Shown: positions 1 to 8,460 of the stretch, in pieces
Numbering within the stretch: position 1 is the first letter of the stretch
Layout: each line of letters starts with the position of its first letter
Assembly: GCF_003970795.1 (NCBI RefSeq)
Contig: NZ_RWKW01000025.1
Coordinates: 56,748 to 120,747 of the forward strand
Origin: Aquibium carbonis
Lineage (GTDB): Bacteria > Pseudomonadota > Alphaproteobacteria > Rhizobiales > Rhizobiaceae
Direction of reading: 5' to 3'
Length of the DNA: 64,000 nt
Notes under the pieces: model-generated
Told to the model about the DNA's origin: nothing
Database searches by the model: none
The model's input: only the letters and a program-made list of their open reading frames with translations
Position numbers and translations under genes: made by a program

Positions 1-227
1 TCATCGTGACGCAGGTCGGCAACCAGTCGGTCGGCCTGCTGGTCGATGCGGTCTCCGACATCCTGACCATCAACGCCGACACGATCCAGCCCACGCCCGA
101 CGTCGCGTCCGAACTGGCCCGGGCCTTCATGAAGGGCGTGCTGGCGATCGAGGGACGCATGATCAGCCTGATCGGTCTCGACAGCGTGTTGCAGTCGACC
201 CGCGAGAATTCGGGATTCCTGAATTGA
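1..227 (+). CDS. cheW: Chemotaxis adaptor CheW, C-terminal part (5' end outside window)
   Basis: CheW links chemoreceptors to the CheA kinase in cytoplasmic signalling arrays. Only about the last 75 codons are here; the frame is open from base 3 to the left edge, so the start lies upstream. The segment '[13 protein letters not shown]' followed by '[16 protein letters not shown]' matches the second half of CheW proteins. The assignment is strengthened by position: the next genes are cheR, cheB, cheY, cheD and cheT, the same order as in the Sinorhizobium meliloti che operon. The TGA stop (225-227) overlaps the likely TTG start of cheR at 224, so the two genes are probably translationally coupled. 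Confidence 0.85.
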   Translation, partial: IVTQVGNQSVGLLVDAVSDILTINADTIQPTPDVASELARAFMKGVLAIEGRMISLIGLDSVLQSTRENSGFLN

Positions 228-1114
228 AATCGTCCGCCGCTTCCTTGTCCGGCGGGATCGTCCCCGGGGAGTATCTGCTGACGGCGGAAGATTTCCGCCA
301 GATCGCAGAGATCCTGCACGATCATGCCGGCATTCAGCTCTCGGAGACCAAGGCCGCGCTCGTCTACGCGCGGCTGGCCAAGCGCCTTCGGGCGCTGGGC
401 CTGGAGAATTTCCGGGACTATTGCGCCCATGTCGTCGGGTCCGAAGGACTGGACGAACGGCAGCGCATGGTGGCGGCGCTGACGACGAACGTGACCAAAT
501 TCTTCCGCGAGGCGCATCATTTCGAGCATCTGAAGCGCACCGTCATGCCGCCGCTGCTGGAGGCCGCGCGCCGTGGCGCGCCGGTTCGCATCTGGTCGGC
601 CGGTTGCTCGAACGGGCAAGAAGCCTATTCCGCCGCGCTCGTGATCCTGTCGATGATGCCGGATGTCGGCCGCCACGACGTGAAGATCCTGGCCTCCGAC
701 ATCGATCCCAACATGATCGCCGAGGGCAAGGCTGCGGTCTATCCCGACCATGCGCTGACGGACGTGCCTGCCGAGCTGAAGAAGCGCTGGCTGCACCGCG
801 CGCCGGGCGGCTTCGGGGACCAGCAGTTGTGGCGGGTCGCCGACGAGGCGCGCAACATGGTGTCCTTCCGTGAACTCAACCTGTTCGCCAAATGGCCGAT
901 GCAGCGCCAGTTCGACGTCATCTTCTGCCGCAACGTCGTCATCTACTTCGACAAGGTCAAGCAGGCCGCTCTCTGGACGCGCTTCTCCGAGGCGTTGAAG
1001 CCCGACGGCTGGCTCTACATCGGCCATTCCGAGAGGGTCTCGGGGCCTTCGGCCGACAACTTCGTCAGCGACGGGATCACGACCTGGCGTCATTCAAGGG
1101 GGAATGCAAGATGA
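224..1114 (+). CDS. cheR: Chemoreceptor glutamate methyltransferase CheR
   Basis: CheR transfers methyl groups from S-adenosylmethionine to glutamates of chemoreceptors during adaptation. The 296-residue product has the N-terminal helical CheR domain, then a SAM-binding segment '[15 protein letters not shown]' at about residues 122-136, the acidic 'ILASDID' strand, and the typical '[14 protein letters not shown]' motif near residue 230. The start is a TTG at 224 that overlaps the cheW stop; no in-frame ATG gives a full N-terminus. The TGA stop (1112-1114) overlaps the ATG of cheB, so the genes form one tightly packed operon. Confidence 0.93.
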   Translation: MKSSAASLSGGIVPGEYLLTAEDFRQIAEILHDHAGIQLSETKAALVYARLAKRLRALGLENFRDYCAHVVGSEGLDERQRMVAALTTNVTKFFREAHHFEHLKRTVMPPLLEAARRGAPVRIWSAGCSNGQEAYSAALVILSMMPDVGRHDVKILASDIDPNMIAEGKAAVYPDHALTDVPAELKKRWLHRAPGGFGDQQLWRVADEARNMVSFRELNLFAKWPMQRQFDVIFCRNVVIYFDKVKQAALWTRFSEALKPDGWLYIGHSERVSGPSADNFVSDGITTWRHSRGNAR

Positions 1115-2193
1115 AGCCGGTCCGTGTCCTGATCATCGACGACAGCGCCACGATGCGGCGCATCATCGGCTTCGCGCTCGCCTCGAACCCGGCCATCCAG
1201 GTGGTGGGCGAGGCGCCGGATCCGACCGAGGCCTTCAAGCTGGTCGACTCGCTCGATCCCGACGTCATCACGCTCGACATCGAGATGCCCAAGATGAACG
1301 GCATCGATTTCCTGCGCCGGGTGATGAAGCATCGGCCGCGGCCGGTCATCATGGTGTCGACGCTGACCGTCAACGGCGCCGCCGTGACGATCGAGGCGCT
1401 GGCGCTGGGTGCCTTCGACTGCGTGGCCAAGCCGTCGCTCAAGGACGATCGCTCGTTCGAGGACCTGATCGAGAAGGTGATCGCCGCCGGCGCAGTGCGC
1501 AACCGGTCCAGTGCAGCGCTCGGCCGTCCGGCGCCAACCCGCGAGCCGGCCGCGCCGTCCATGCCGGCGCCGTCGATGGCGGCCGGCCCGCTCGAGCGAC
1601 TGATCGCGATCGGCGCGTCGACCGGCGGCGTCGAAGCTCTGATCGCCGTGCTGTCGGAGTTTCCGATGGACTGTCCGCCGACGGTCGTGACCCAGCACAT
1701 GCCGGCGAACTTCACGCGCTCGTTCGCGGAGCGGCTCGACCGGCTGTGCCGCCCGACCGTGCAGGAAGCCGAAGACCGCCGTCCGCTGCAACGGGGAAAC
1801 ATCTACATCGCGCCGGGGGGAGGACGGCACATGGAGGTCGTGCGGGGGGCAGGGAGCCTGGAAACCCGCCTGCGTGAAGGCGACACGGTGTCGGGGCACC
1901 GGCCGTCGGTCGACGTCCTGATGAATTCGGTGGCAGCCGCCGCCGGCCGCGACAGCGTCGGCATCATCCTCACGGGCATGGGGCGAGACGGCGCACAGGG
2001 ACTTTTGAAAATGCGCCAGAACGGCGCCAGAACCATCGGGCAGGACGAGATGTCCTCCCTGATCTACGGAATGCCGCGCGTGGCCCACGAGGTTGGCGCG
2101 GTCCAGAAGCAACTGCCACTAAGCCGTATCGCCCGGGAGATCTTCACGGGCGCAAGGTCGACGAAAGAAGGGACCGTGTCATGTCACTCCTAG
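1111..2193 (+). CDS. cheB: Chemotaxis response regulator and methylesterase CheB
   Basis: CheB removes methyl groups from (and deamidates) receptor glutamate sites; phosphorylation of its receiver domain by CheA activates it. The 360-residue protein starts with a receiver domain ('VLIIDDSATMRR', phospho-Asp in 'VITLDIEMPKMNG'), followed by a linker rich in Pro and Ala (about 130-155) and the esterase domain. The catalytic triad is visible: Ser170 in 'IGASTGG', His196 in 'TQHMPANF' and Asp293 in 'GMGRDGA'. ATG 1111 overlaps the cheR stop. The 3' end overlaps the cheY start by 13 bases. Confidence 0.95.
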   Translation: MKPVRVLIIDDSATMRRIIGFALASNPAIQVVGEAPDPTEAFKLVDSLDPDVITLDIEMPKMNGIDFLRRVMKHRPRPVIMVSTLTVNGAAVTIEALALGAFDCVAKPSLKDDRSFEDLIEKVIAAGAVRNRSSAALGRPAPTREPAAPSMPAPSMAAGPLERLIAIGASTGGVEALIAVLSEFPMDCPPTVVTQHMPANFTRSFAERLDRLCRPTVQEAEDRRPLQRGNIYIAPGGGRHMEVVRGAGSLETRLREGDTVSGHRPSVDVLMNSVAAAAGRDSVGIILTGMGRDGAQGLLKMRQNGARTIGQDEMSSLIYGMPRVAHEVGAVQKQLPLSRIAREIFTGARSTKEGTVSCHS

Positions 2194-2570
2194 CTCAGCT
2201 GAAGATCCTCGTGGTCGACGACACCACCACCAGCCGGATGCTGTTGCGCGACGCCCTCGAAACCATCGGTTTCCGGAACATTTCCGTGGCGGCCGACGGC
2301 GAGCAGGCGATGCAGGTGATGATGTCGCAGCCTTGCCACCTGATCATTTCGGACATGAACATGCCGAAGATGAACGGACTGCAGCTCCTGCACGCGATCC
2401 GTACCTACCGGCCGACGTCGCGCGTGCCGTTCATGATCCTGACGGGCAACAACGACAAGAACGTGCTGATCGAAGGCCGCAAGATGGGCCTCAACAACTA
2501 TCTCAACAAGCCCTTCACCACCCCGGATCTCAAGAAGGCGCTGGAAGCTATCGTGGGGAAGCTGCAATGA
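2181..2570 (+). CDS. cheY: Chemotaxis response regulator CheY (CheY2-position)
   Basis: Single-domain receiver of 129 residues. Phospho-CheY binds the flagellar motor switch; in S. meliloti the CheY encoded between cheB and cheD (CheY2) is the main motor regulator, while CheY1 acts as a phosphate sink. This gene occupies the CheY2 position. Visible signature residues are the acidic pair in 'ILVVDDTTTSR', the phosphorylation Asp in 'LIISDMNMPKMNG', Thr in 'MILTGNN' and Lys in 'LNKPFT'. The ATG at 2181 lies inside the end of cheB. Its stop (2568-2570) overlaps the ATG of cheD. Confidence 0.92.
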   Translation: MSLLAQLKILVVDDTTTSRMLLRDALETIGFRNISVAADGEQAMQVMMSQPCHLIISDMNMPKMNGLQLLHAIRTYRPTSRVPFMILTGNNDKNVLIEGRKMGLNNYLNKPFTTPDLKKALEAIVGKLQ

Positions 2571-3109
2571 TCCTGCCTGGTCGACCAGACCGGATTCACG
2601 TCATCCAGGGCGAGTGCGCGGTGTCCGACAAGCCCGAGGCGGTGCTGACCACCGTGCTTGGCTCCTGTGTCGCGGCCTGCATGTACGATCCCGTGCTGAA
2701 GATCGGCGGCATGAACCATTTCCTGCTCCCGGGCGAGGGCGAGCGGTCACGCCTGAACGAGGCCGAGCGCTTCGGCGTCTACCTGATGGAGCTCCTGGTC
2801 AACGGGCTCCTGAAGCGGGGCGCACGACGCGAGAACCTCGAAGCCAAGCTGTTCGGCGGTGGACGCACGATCCAGAACTTCACCGATATCGGTGCGAAGA
2901 ACATCGAGTTCGCGCGGCGCTTCCTCGACAACGAGGGCATCAAGTACACGGGCGGCAGTGTCGGCGGCGACCAGGGGCGCCGGCTGGAGTTCCAGCCCTA
3001 CAGCGCCAAGGCGCGGCAGTTCCTGCTGCCAAAGGCGGCGGCTCCCATTCCCGCCCCCGAACCACGCGTGCCGGCCCCTGCCGCCGGTGGCGAACTCGAA
3101 CTGTTCTAG
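2567..3109 (+). CDS. cheD: Chemoreceptor glutamine deamidase CheD
   Basis: CheD deamidates receptor glutamines and in several bacteria also docks with CheY-type or CheC proteins. The 180-residue product carries the family's catalytic Cys34 in 'LGSCVAACMYD', His51 in 'GGMNHFLLPG' and the 'GGGRTIQNFTD' Thr segment. The last residues form an acidic tail ending 'GGELELF', preceded by a Pro/Ala-rich linker. ATG 2567 overlaps the cheY stop (ATGA), so the start is well fixed. A gap of 19 bases separates it from the following cheT-like gene. Confidence 0.93.
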   Translation: MILPGRPDRIHVIQGECAVSDKPEAVLTTVLGSCVAACMYDPVLKIGGMNHFLLPGEGERSRLNEAERFGVYLMELLVNGLLKRGARRENLEAKLFGGGRTIQNFTDIGAKNIEFARRFLDNEGIKYTGGSVGGDQGRRLEFQPYSAKARQFLLPKAAAPIPAPEPRVPAPAAGGELELF

Positions 3110-3128
3110 GAATAGAGGTTTCGCCTGC

Positions 3129-3518
3129 ATGTCGCTTTCAGCCAAGACCGTCGAACACGATCCGCATCACGAGACGGTGCGCGACGTCATCGCGCGTATC
3201 GAGGCGGAGCTCGAGACGATCGCCCATGCGATCGACGTCAACCATGCCCACATCGCGGTCGCGGTCGGGGATGCCATCCAGGGCAAGCCGGGGTTCATCC
3301 GGGCCATGCAGGAGGGCGACCTCATCTATCAGAAGGTCTCCGGCATCGCGGGCTTCCTGCGCTCGCTGATGGACGTGATGCCGGATGAGTGGGAAGTCGA
3401 GACCGGCGTGGCGACACGCGACGTCAAGCTTGCAGAACTGGCCGGGCGCATCGGCGCGCGGGCGCAGATCGTGCATGTGGTGCGCAACGACGATTTCGGC
3501 GACTGCGATCTGTTCTGA
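3129..3518 (+). CDS. cheT: CheT-like chemotaxis protein with CheZ-type DxxxQ motif
   Basis: Small acidic protein of 129 residues at the end of the che operon, in the place of cheT (orf10) of S. meliloti. As I recall the published work, CheT is structurally related to the phosphatase CheZ and acts in signal termination and adaptation. The sequence supports this: residues 64-68 read Asp-Leu-Ile-Tyr-Gln, a DxxxQ motif like the one CheZ inserts into the CheY active site, and it sits in a predicted amphipathic helix. The C-terminus 'NDDFGDCDLF' is acidic and ends in aromatic/aliphatic residues like the CheY-binding tail of CheZ. ATG 3129 lies 19 bases after cheD. Function by position and motif; no homology search was possible. 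Confidence 0.7.
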   Translation: MSLSAKTVEHDPHHETVRDVIARIEAELETIAHAIDVNHAHIAVAVGDAIQGKPGFIRAMQEGDLIYQKVSGIAGFLRSLMDVMPDEWEVETGVATRDVKLAELAGRIGARAQIVHVVRNDDFGDCDLF

Positions 3519-3542
3519 GGTCATATCTCCCGGGGGGGACGC

Positions 3543-3580
3543 GCGGCGCCGGCTGTCCGCAGCTGGCGCCGCAATTTTCT
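3543..3580 (+). terminator. Rho-independent terminator of the che operon
   Basis: Bases 3543-3572 form a 13-bp stem (arms GCGGCGCC-G-GCTG and CAGC-T-GGCGCCGC, one G-U pair) with a 4-base loop TCCG, followed by AATTTTCT. It begins 25 bases after the cheT-like stop and so likely ends the che transcript. Confidence 0.8.
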
Positions 3581-3738
3581 GGAACTCTGAAGATCGATCC
3601 TCGGCCGAACATGCTGGCCTTGCGCCGACCGGTCGGCAACGCCCGCATTTTAGGGTTGGCTTTCGTATTGCGATCCCCGACAATGCCCGCCAGGCCGCGC
3701 GAAAACGCGTGGCGGGAACATCGATCGGGAGGAATACA

Positions 3739-4695
3739 ATGATCAAACTCGGCACCCGTCTGCTTGCGGCAGGCGCCATGTCGGTCACGCTCGTGCTCGG
3801 CGCGGTGCCGGCCAAGGCGGACGAATTCATCAACGTGCTGACCGGCGGCACGTCCGGCGTCTACTATCCGCTCGGCGCCGCGCTGGCGAAGATCTACGGC
3901 GAAAAGATCGAGGGCGTGCGCACGCAGGTGCAGTCGACCAAGGCGTCCGTCGAGAACCTGAACCTCCTGCAGCGGGGCAGCGGCGAGATCGCGTTCGCGC
4001 TCGGCGATTCCGTCAAGGCGGCCTGGGAAGGCGACGCCGAGGCCGGCTTCTCCAGCAAGCTCGAGAAGCTGCGCGGCATCGCGGCGATCTATCCCAATTA
4101 CATCCAGATCGTCGCCTCGCAGGAATCGGGCATCAAGGTCTTCGAGGACCTGAAGGGCAAGAGCCTGTCGGTCGGCGCACCGAAGTCGGGTACCGAGCTC
4201 AACGCACGCCAGATCTTCACCGCGCTCGGCATGAGCTATGACGATCTCGGCAAGACCGAGTACCTGCCGTTCGGCGAATCTGTCGAGCTCATCAAGAATC
4301 GTCAGCTCGACGCCACGCTGCAATCGGCGGGCCTCGGCGTCGCCTCGATCAAGGATCTGGCCACCTCGCTGCCGATCACCATGGTCGCCGTGCCGGAAAC
4401 CGTCGCCGAGACGCTGGGCGCGCCATTCCTGGCGGCCACCATTCCCGCCGGCACCTATGAGGGCCAGGCCGAGGACGTGCCGACGCTGGCCATCACCAAC
4501 ATCCTGGTGACGCATTCGGACGTTTCCGAGGAGATGGCCTACCAGATGACCAAGCAGCTGTTCGAAAACCTGCCCGAGATGGTCGCGGCCCACGCCGCCG
4601 CCCGGGCAATCAGCGCCGAGACCGGCGCCGAGGGCCTGCCGATCCCGCTGCATCCCGGCGCGGAGCGCTACTACAAGGAAATGGGTCTGCTCTGA
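3739..4695 (+). CDS. TAXI-family TRAP transporter substrate-binding protein
   Basis: Periplasmic receptor for a tripartite ATP-independent (TRAP) transporter of the TAXI type. The 318-residue protein begins with a signal peptide (basic 'MIKLGTR', hydrophobic core, cleavage near 'PAKA-DEF'). The mature start 'INVLTGGTSGVYYPLGAALAK' region is the TAXI hallmark, binding small carboxylates or amino acids in characterised members; the ligand here is unknown. GGGAGG at 3728-3733 gives a well-spaced ribosome site for ATG 3739. It is followed by the fused permease gene and a DUF1850 gene, the usual TAXI-TRAP set. Confidence 0.93.
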   Translation: MIKLGTRLLAAGAMSVTLVLGAVPAKADEFINVLTGGTSGVYYPLGAALAKIYGEKIEGVRTQVQSTKASVENLNLLQRGSGEIAFALGDSVKAAWEGDAEAGFSSKLEKLRGIAAIYPNYIQIVASQESGIKVFEDLKGKSLSVGAPKSGTELNARQIFTALGMSYDDLGKTEYLPFGESVELIKNRQLDATLQSAGLGVASIKDLATSLPITMVAVPETVAETLGAPFLAATIPAGTYEGQAEDVPTLAITNILVTHSDVSEEMAYQMTKQLFENLPEMVAAHAAARAISAETGAEGLPIPLHPGAERYYKEMGLL

Positions 4696-4726
4696 TCCGA
4701 CGCGGGTCGGACCAGACACCCAGACC

Positions 4727-4755
4727 TTGCGGCCGCCTTCACCAGGCGGCCGCAA
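4727..4755 (+). promoter_or_regulatory. Intercistronic hairpin between TRAP receptor and permease
   Basis: Perfect 12-bp inverted repeat (TTGCGGCCGCCT / AGGCGGCCGCAA) with a 5-base loop and no T-tract. Such hairpins between a binding-protein gene and its permease gene usually protect or attenuate the upstream message so that receptor is made in excess. That role is inferred. Confidence 0.55.
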
Positions 4756-4788
4756 CTTCGTGGCGAGGCCGGGACTCCGGGGCAAGAC

Positions 4789-6882
4789 ATGAGCAATCCA
4801 GCAGCCAGCGACGTCGGTTCCTCCGCAACCTTCCATGACCCGACCGGCGGCGGTTTCCCCGTATCGCGGGAAGGCCGGCTCCTGTTCTGGATCGCGGTCG
4901 CCTTCTCGGTGTTCCAGCTCGCCACCGCCGCCCACGTCCTCAACCTCCCGAGCCAGATCGTCCGCTCCTTCCATGTCGGCTTCCTGCTGCTGCTCGCGTT
5001 TCCGCTGGTGGCCGCTGCCGCCGGCTGGCGGCTGCCCTGGAAATCGCTCGCCTGGGGGCTGGCGGCCGCCAGCGTCGCGGTGGCGATCTACCAGTGGGTC
5101 GAGTACAAGCCGCTGATCCTGCGGGCGGGCGATCCGCTCACCAGCGACATCGTCTTCGGGGTCATCGCGCTCGTCACGATCTTTGCCGCCGCCTGGCTGA
5201 TCATGGGCCCGGCGCTGCCGATCATCTCCGGCGCGTTCCTGTCCTACTGCCTGTTCGGCCAGTACCTGCCGGCGCCGCTCAACCACCGCGGCTACGACTT
5301 CTCGCAGGTCATCGACCACATGGCCTACGGCACCGAGGGCATCTACGGCATCCCCATCTACGTCTCGTCGACCTACATCTTCCTGTTCATCCTGTTCGGG
5401 GCCTTCCTGGAGAAGGGCGGCATGATCCGCCTGTTCACCGACATCTCGCTCGGGCTCGTCGGCCATGCGCGCGGCGGTGCGGCCAAGGTGTCGGTGATCT
5501 CGTCGGGGCTGATGGGCACGATCTCGGGCTCGGGCGTGGCCAACGTCGTCACCACCGGCCAGTTCACCATCCCGCTGATGAAACGTTTCGGCTATCGCCC
5601 GGCCTTCGCCGGCGGCGTGGAGGCCACCGCGTCCATGGGCGGCCAGATCATGCCGCCGGTGATGGGCGCCGTCGCCTTCATCATGGCCGAGACGCTGGGC
5701 ATCGAATATTACGAGGTGGTGAAGGCGGCGATCGTGCCGGCCGTCCTCTACTTTGCCTCCACCTTCTGGATGGTGCACCTGGAAGCGGGCAAGCGCGGCC
5801 TCGTCGGGCTTCCCCGCTCGGAACTGCCGTCGGCGCTCGGCGCGCTGAAGCGCGGCTGGTACCTGCTGCTGCCGCTCGGCGTGCTCGTCTACCTGCTCTT
5901 CACCGGCTATACGCCCCTGTTTGCCGGCACGGTCGGTCTTGCGCTGACGGTGCTTCTCATCCTTGGCGGATCGGTGGCGCTCGGCCTGCCGGGGCAGGTG
6001 ATCCGCATCATCTTCTGGATCGGGCTCGGACTCGTGGCGGCGAGCTTCTTTCGCTTCGGCATCGGCGTGGTGCTGGCGGCAGTCGCGATCCTCATCCTGG
6101 CCAACGTCTTCGTCGAGGGCGGCCGCAGGACGCTGGTGGTCTGCCGCGACGCGCTTGCCGACGGCGCACGCACGGCGCTGCCGGTCGGCATCGCCTGCGC
6201 CATCGTCGGCATCATCATCGGCACGATGACGCTGACGGGCGTGGCCAACACCTTCGGTCAGTACATCGTCTCGGTCGGGCAGAACTCGCTGTTCCTGTCG
6301 CTGGTGCTGACGATGATCACCTGCATCGTGCTCGGCATGGGCATTCCGACCATCCCCAACTACATCATCACCTCGACGATCGCCGGCCCGGCGCTGCTGG
6401 AGCTCGGCGTGCCGCTGATCGTCAGCCACATGTTCGTCTTCTACTTCGGCATCCTGGCCGACCTGACGCCGCCGGTGGCGCTCGCCTGCTTCGCCGCCGC
6501 CCCGATCGCCAAGGAAGGCGGGCTGAAGATCTCGATGGAGGCGATCAAGGTCGCCGCCGCGGGCTTCGTCATCCCCTATCTGGCCGTCTACACGCCGGCG
6601 CTGATGCTGCAGGGCGGGGGGCCGCTCTCCGAGGCCATCGGCTTCGTGCCGGCCGTCATCTACATCATCGTCAAGGCGTCGCTGGCGATCGTGCTGTGGG
6701 GCGCGGCCGTCATCGGCTACCTGCGCGCGCCGCTCGCGGCCTGGGAGCGGCTGCTTGCCGCCATCGCCGCCTTCACGCTGATCGTGGCGCTGCCTGTCAC
6801 CGACGAAGTCGGCTTCGCGCTCGCTGCGCTCATGCTCGGCCTGCACTGGTGGCGCACGCGGGCGCAGCCGGCGGCGGCCTAG
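4789..6882 (+). CDS. TRAP transporter fused 4TM/12TM permease (TAXI type)
   Basis: Inner-membrane permease of 697 residues in which the small DctQ-like subunit (about residues 25-175, four membrane segments) is fused to the large DctM-like subunit (about 190-660). It imports the ligand delivered by the receptor encoded just upstream, driven by an ion gradient. Supporting features are many hydrophobic segments and DctM-type motifs such as 'SVISSGLMGTISGSGVANVV', 'GGQIMPPVMGA' and 'LGMGIPTIPNYIITS'. ATG 4789 follows an intercistronic hairpin. The next gene starts only 6 bases after the stop. Confidence 0.93.
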   Translation: MSNPAASDVGSSATFHDPTGGGFPVSREGRLLFWIAVAFSVFQLATAAHVLNLPSQIVRSFHVGFLLLLAFPLVAAAAGWRLPWKSLAWGLAAASVAVAIYQWVEYKPLILRAGDPLTSDIVFGVIALVTIFAAAWLIMGPALPIISGAFLSYCLFGQYLPAPLNHRGYDFSQVIDHMAYGTEGIYGIPIYVSSTYIFLFILFGAFLEKGGMIRLFTDISLGLVGHARGGAAKVSVISSGLMGTISGSGVANVVTTGQFTIPLMKRFGYRPAFAGGVEATASMGGQIMPPVMGAVAFIMAETLGIEYYEVVKAAIVPAVLYFASTFWMVHLEAGKRGLVGLPRSELPSALGALKRGWYLLLPLGVLVYLLFTGYTPLFAGTVGLALTVLLILGGSVALGLPGQVIRIIFWIGLGLVAASFFRFGIGVVLAAVAILILANVFVEGGRRTLVVCRDALADGARTALPVGIACAIVGIIIGTMTLTGVANTFGQYIVSVGQNSLFLSLVLTMITCIVLGMGIPTIPNYIITSTIAGPALLELGVPLIVSHMFVFYFGILADLTPPVALACFAAAPIAKEGGLKISMEAIKVAAAGFVIPYLAVYTPALMLQGGGPLSEAIGFVPAVIYIIVKASLAIVLWGAAVIGYLRAPLAAWERLLAAIAAFTLIVALPVTDEVGFALAALMLGLHWWRTRAQPAAA

Positions 6883-6888
6883 GCGCGC

Positions 6889-7260
6889 ATGCCCGCGCTG
6901 GCGCTGTGCATCATCGCCTCGGGCAAGACCACGGTGCTGGCCGCCAGCGCCTTCACGCTCGCCTGGACGCATTCGGTGGAAAGGACCCGCTGGGAGGAGG
7001 ACTGGCGGGTGACGCCGGCCGGTCTCGAACTCGTCGCCGCCCGCGTCGAGGGCACCGGCGCGGGGATGGAGATCCCGGAGGGCGCGGTTTTCGCCGACGG
7101 CGCCTGGACATACCGACCCACCTTGCCGCCGCAAAGAGCGCTGCTGCTTGCCCGCTCCGGCGCAACGGGAGAAGGCTGGGAACTCTGTGCGGACCAGGAA
7201 TGCCTGACGATCGGCGCGGAGCCGGGCGATCCGGTGGAGATCCGGGGATGCGAGGGATAG
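6889..7260 (+). CDS. DUF1850 domain protein of the TRAP operon
   Basis: Protein of 123 residues with a hydrophobic N-terminus (possible signal or anchor segment) followed by 'FTLAWTHSVERTRWEEDWRV', the pattern of DUF1850 proteins, which are regularly encoded beside TAXI-TRAP transporters. Its function is not established; co-occurrence suggests an accessory role in transport. It starts 6 bases after the permease stop and is certainly in the same operon. Three cysteines lie near the C-terminus ('ELCADQECLT' and 'RGCEG'). Confidence 0.8.
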   Translation: MPALALCIIASGKTTVLAASAFTLAWTHSVERTRWEEDWRVTPAGLELVAARVEGTGAGMEIPEGAVFADGAWTYRPTLPPQRALLLARSGATGEGWELCADQECLTIGAEPGDPVEIRGCEG

Positions 7261-7371
7261 CGCGGGGGCCCACCCGTCCCCGCGCCGTTTCGAACAGAGC
7301 CCCCGGAAACGCCCAAGGGCGGTGTGCCGCGTGACGCTTCCCTTTCGCGCGATCCCGCCTATGAATGGGCC

Positions 7372-8280
7372 ATGGCCTTCACGCTTCGCCAGCTGCAATA
7401 TTTCGTCGCCGTCGCCGAGCAGGGGACCGTCAGCCGCGCGGCGCAGAACCTGTCGATCTCGCAATCGGCCGTCACCGAGGCGATCAAGGAGCTGGAGGGC
7501 GACCTGGGGGTGGCGCTGTTCGACCGGCATCCGCGGGGCTTGGCGATCACCCACAAGGGCCACCAGTTCCTGCGCCACGCCACCAAGATCCTGGCCGACG
7601 TGTCGGATGCGCGGCGGACGTTTTCGGGCGATGCGGCGACGGTGGCCGGACGGCTGCAGCTCGGCGTCACCTCGCTGGTGGCGGGCTACGTGCTGTCGGA
7701 TCTGCTCGCCCGCTATCGCCGCGCCTGGCCGGCGGTGCAGGTCTCCGCGATCGAGGACAATGGCGATTATCTCGAGCACCTGCTGGTGGGCGGCGAACTG
7801 GACGTGGCGGTGACCGTCATCTCCAACCTGCGCGACCGCATGGCCTTGCAGGCCGAGATCCTCGAGGTCTCGCCCTACCGGCTGTGGCTGCCGCTCGGCC
7901 ACAGGCTGGTCGACGCCGAATCCATCGCGCTGTCGGACCTGTCGTCGGAGCCGCTGATCATGCTGACCATCGACGAGATCGAGGAGAGCACGGGCAAGCT
8001 GCTCGCCGCGCTCGGCACCCGGCCGCACGTCGCCTTCCGCACCCGCTCGGTGGAGGCGGTGCGCAGCCTGGTGGCGACGGGAGCGGGCGTGGCGCTGCTG
8101 CCCGACCTCGTCTACCGGCCCTGGTCGCTGGAAGGCGACCGGATCGAAAGCCGCGACATTTCCGGCGCGCTGCCGGTGGTGCAGGTCGGCATGGTGTGGC
8201 GGCGTGGCTCGGTGCTGTCGCAGACCGCGCGCGACTTCATCGCGCTGGCGCAAGGGCAACGGATGCAGCGGGGGCGGTGA
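7372..8280 (+). CDS. LysR-family transcriptional regulator
   Basis: DNA-binding regulator of 302 residues with the N-terminal winged helix-turn-helix ('SRAAQNLSISQSAVTEAIK', about residues 20-38) and a C-terminal effector domain of the periplasmic-binding-protein fold. I chose ATG 7372 because the HTH then begins at the usual distance from the N-terminus; an in-frame GTG at 7324 would add 16 residues. It lies about 110 bases downstream of the DUF1850 gene on the same strand, so control of the TRAP operon is possible but unproven. Its last 40 bases resemble a copy at 9514-9555 (see findings). Confidence 0.88.
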   Translation: MAFTLRQLQYFVAVAEQGTVSRAAQNLSISQSAVTEAIKELEGDLGVALFDRHPRGLAITHKGHQFLRHATKILADVSDARRTFSGDAATVAGRLQLGVTSLVAGYVLSDLLARYRRAWPAVQVSAIEDNGDYLEHLLVGGELDVAVTVISNLRDRMALQAEILEVSPYRLWLPLGHRLVDAESIALSDLSSEPLIMLTIDEIEESTGKLLAALGTRPHVAFRTRSVEAVRSLVATGAGVALLPDLVYRPWSLEGDRIESRDISGALPVVQVGMVWRRGSVLSQTARDFIALAQGQRMQRGR

Positions 8281-8285
8281 GGGGG
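8244..8285 (+). repeat. Left copy of 42-bp imperfect direct repeat (LysR 3' end)
   Basis: The last bases of the LysR gene, running through its TGA and the following G-run, recur at 9514-9555 with roughly 80% identity by eye. The two copies flank the low-GC gene at 8461-9351. Confidence 0.5.
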
Positions 8286-8460
8286 GGTGGGATTTCCGCA
8301 TTCGATGCATTTGCGGTCGTTCCGGCTTAAGACGGATATTTCGGGAAGCAGACGTGTCATGCGTCTCTCTTTGCCCGCTTTGTCGGGACCCGAATGTATC
8401 TCCATGGCTGGTCGGCCCTGCTATACTGACCGAAGTATCCATGGATTCGGATTTGATGGC

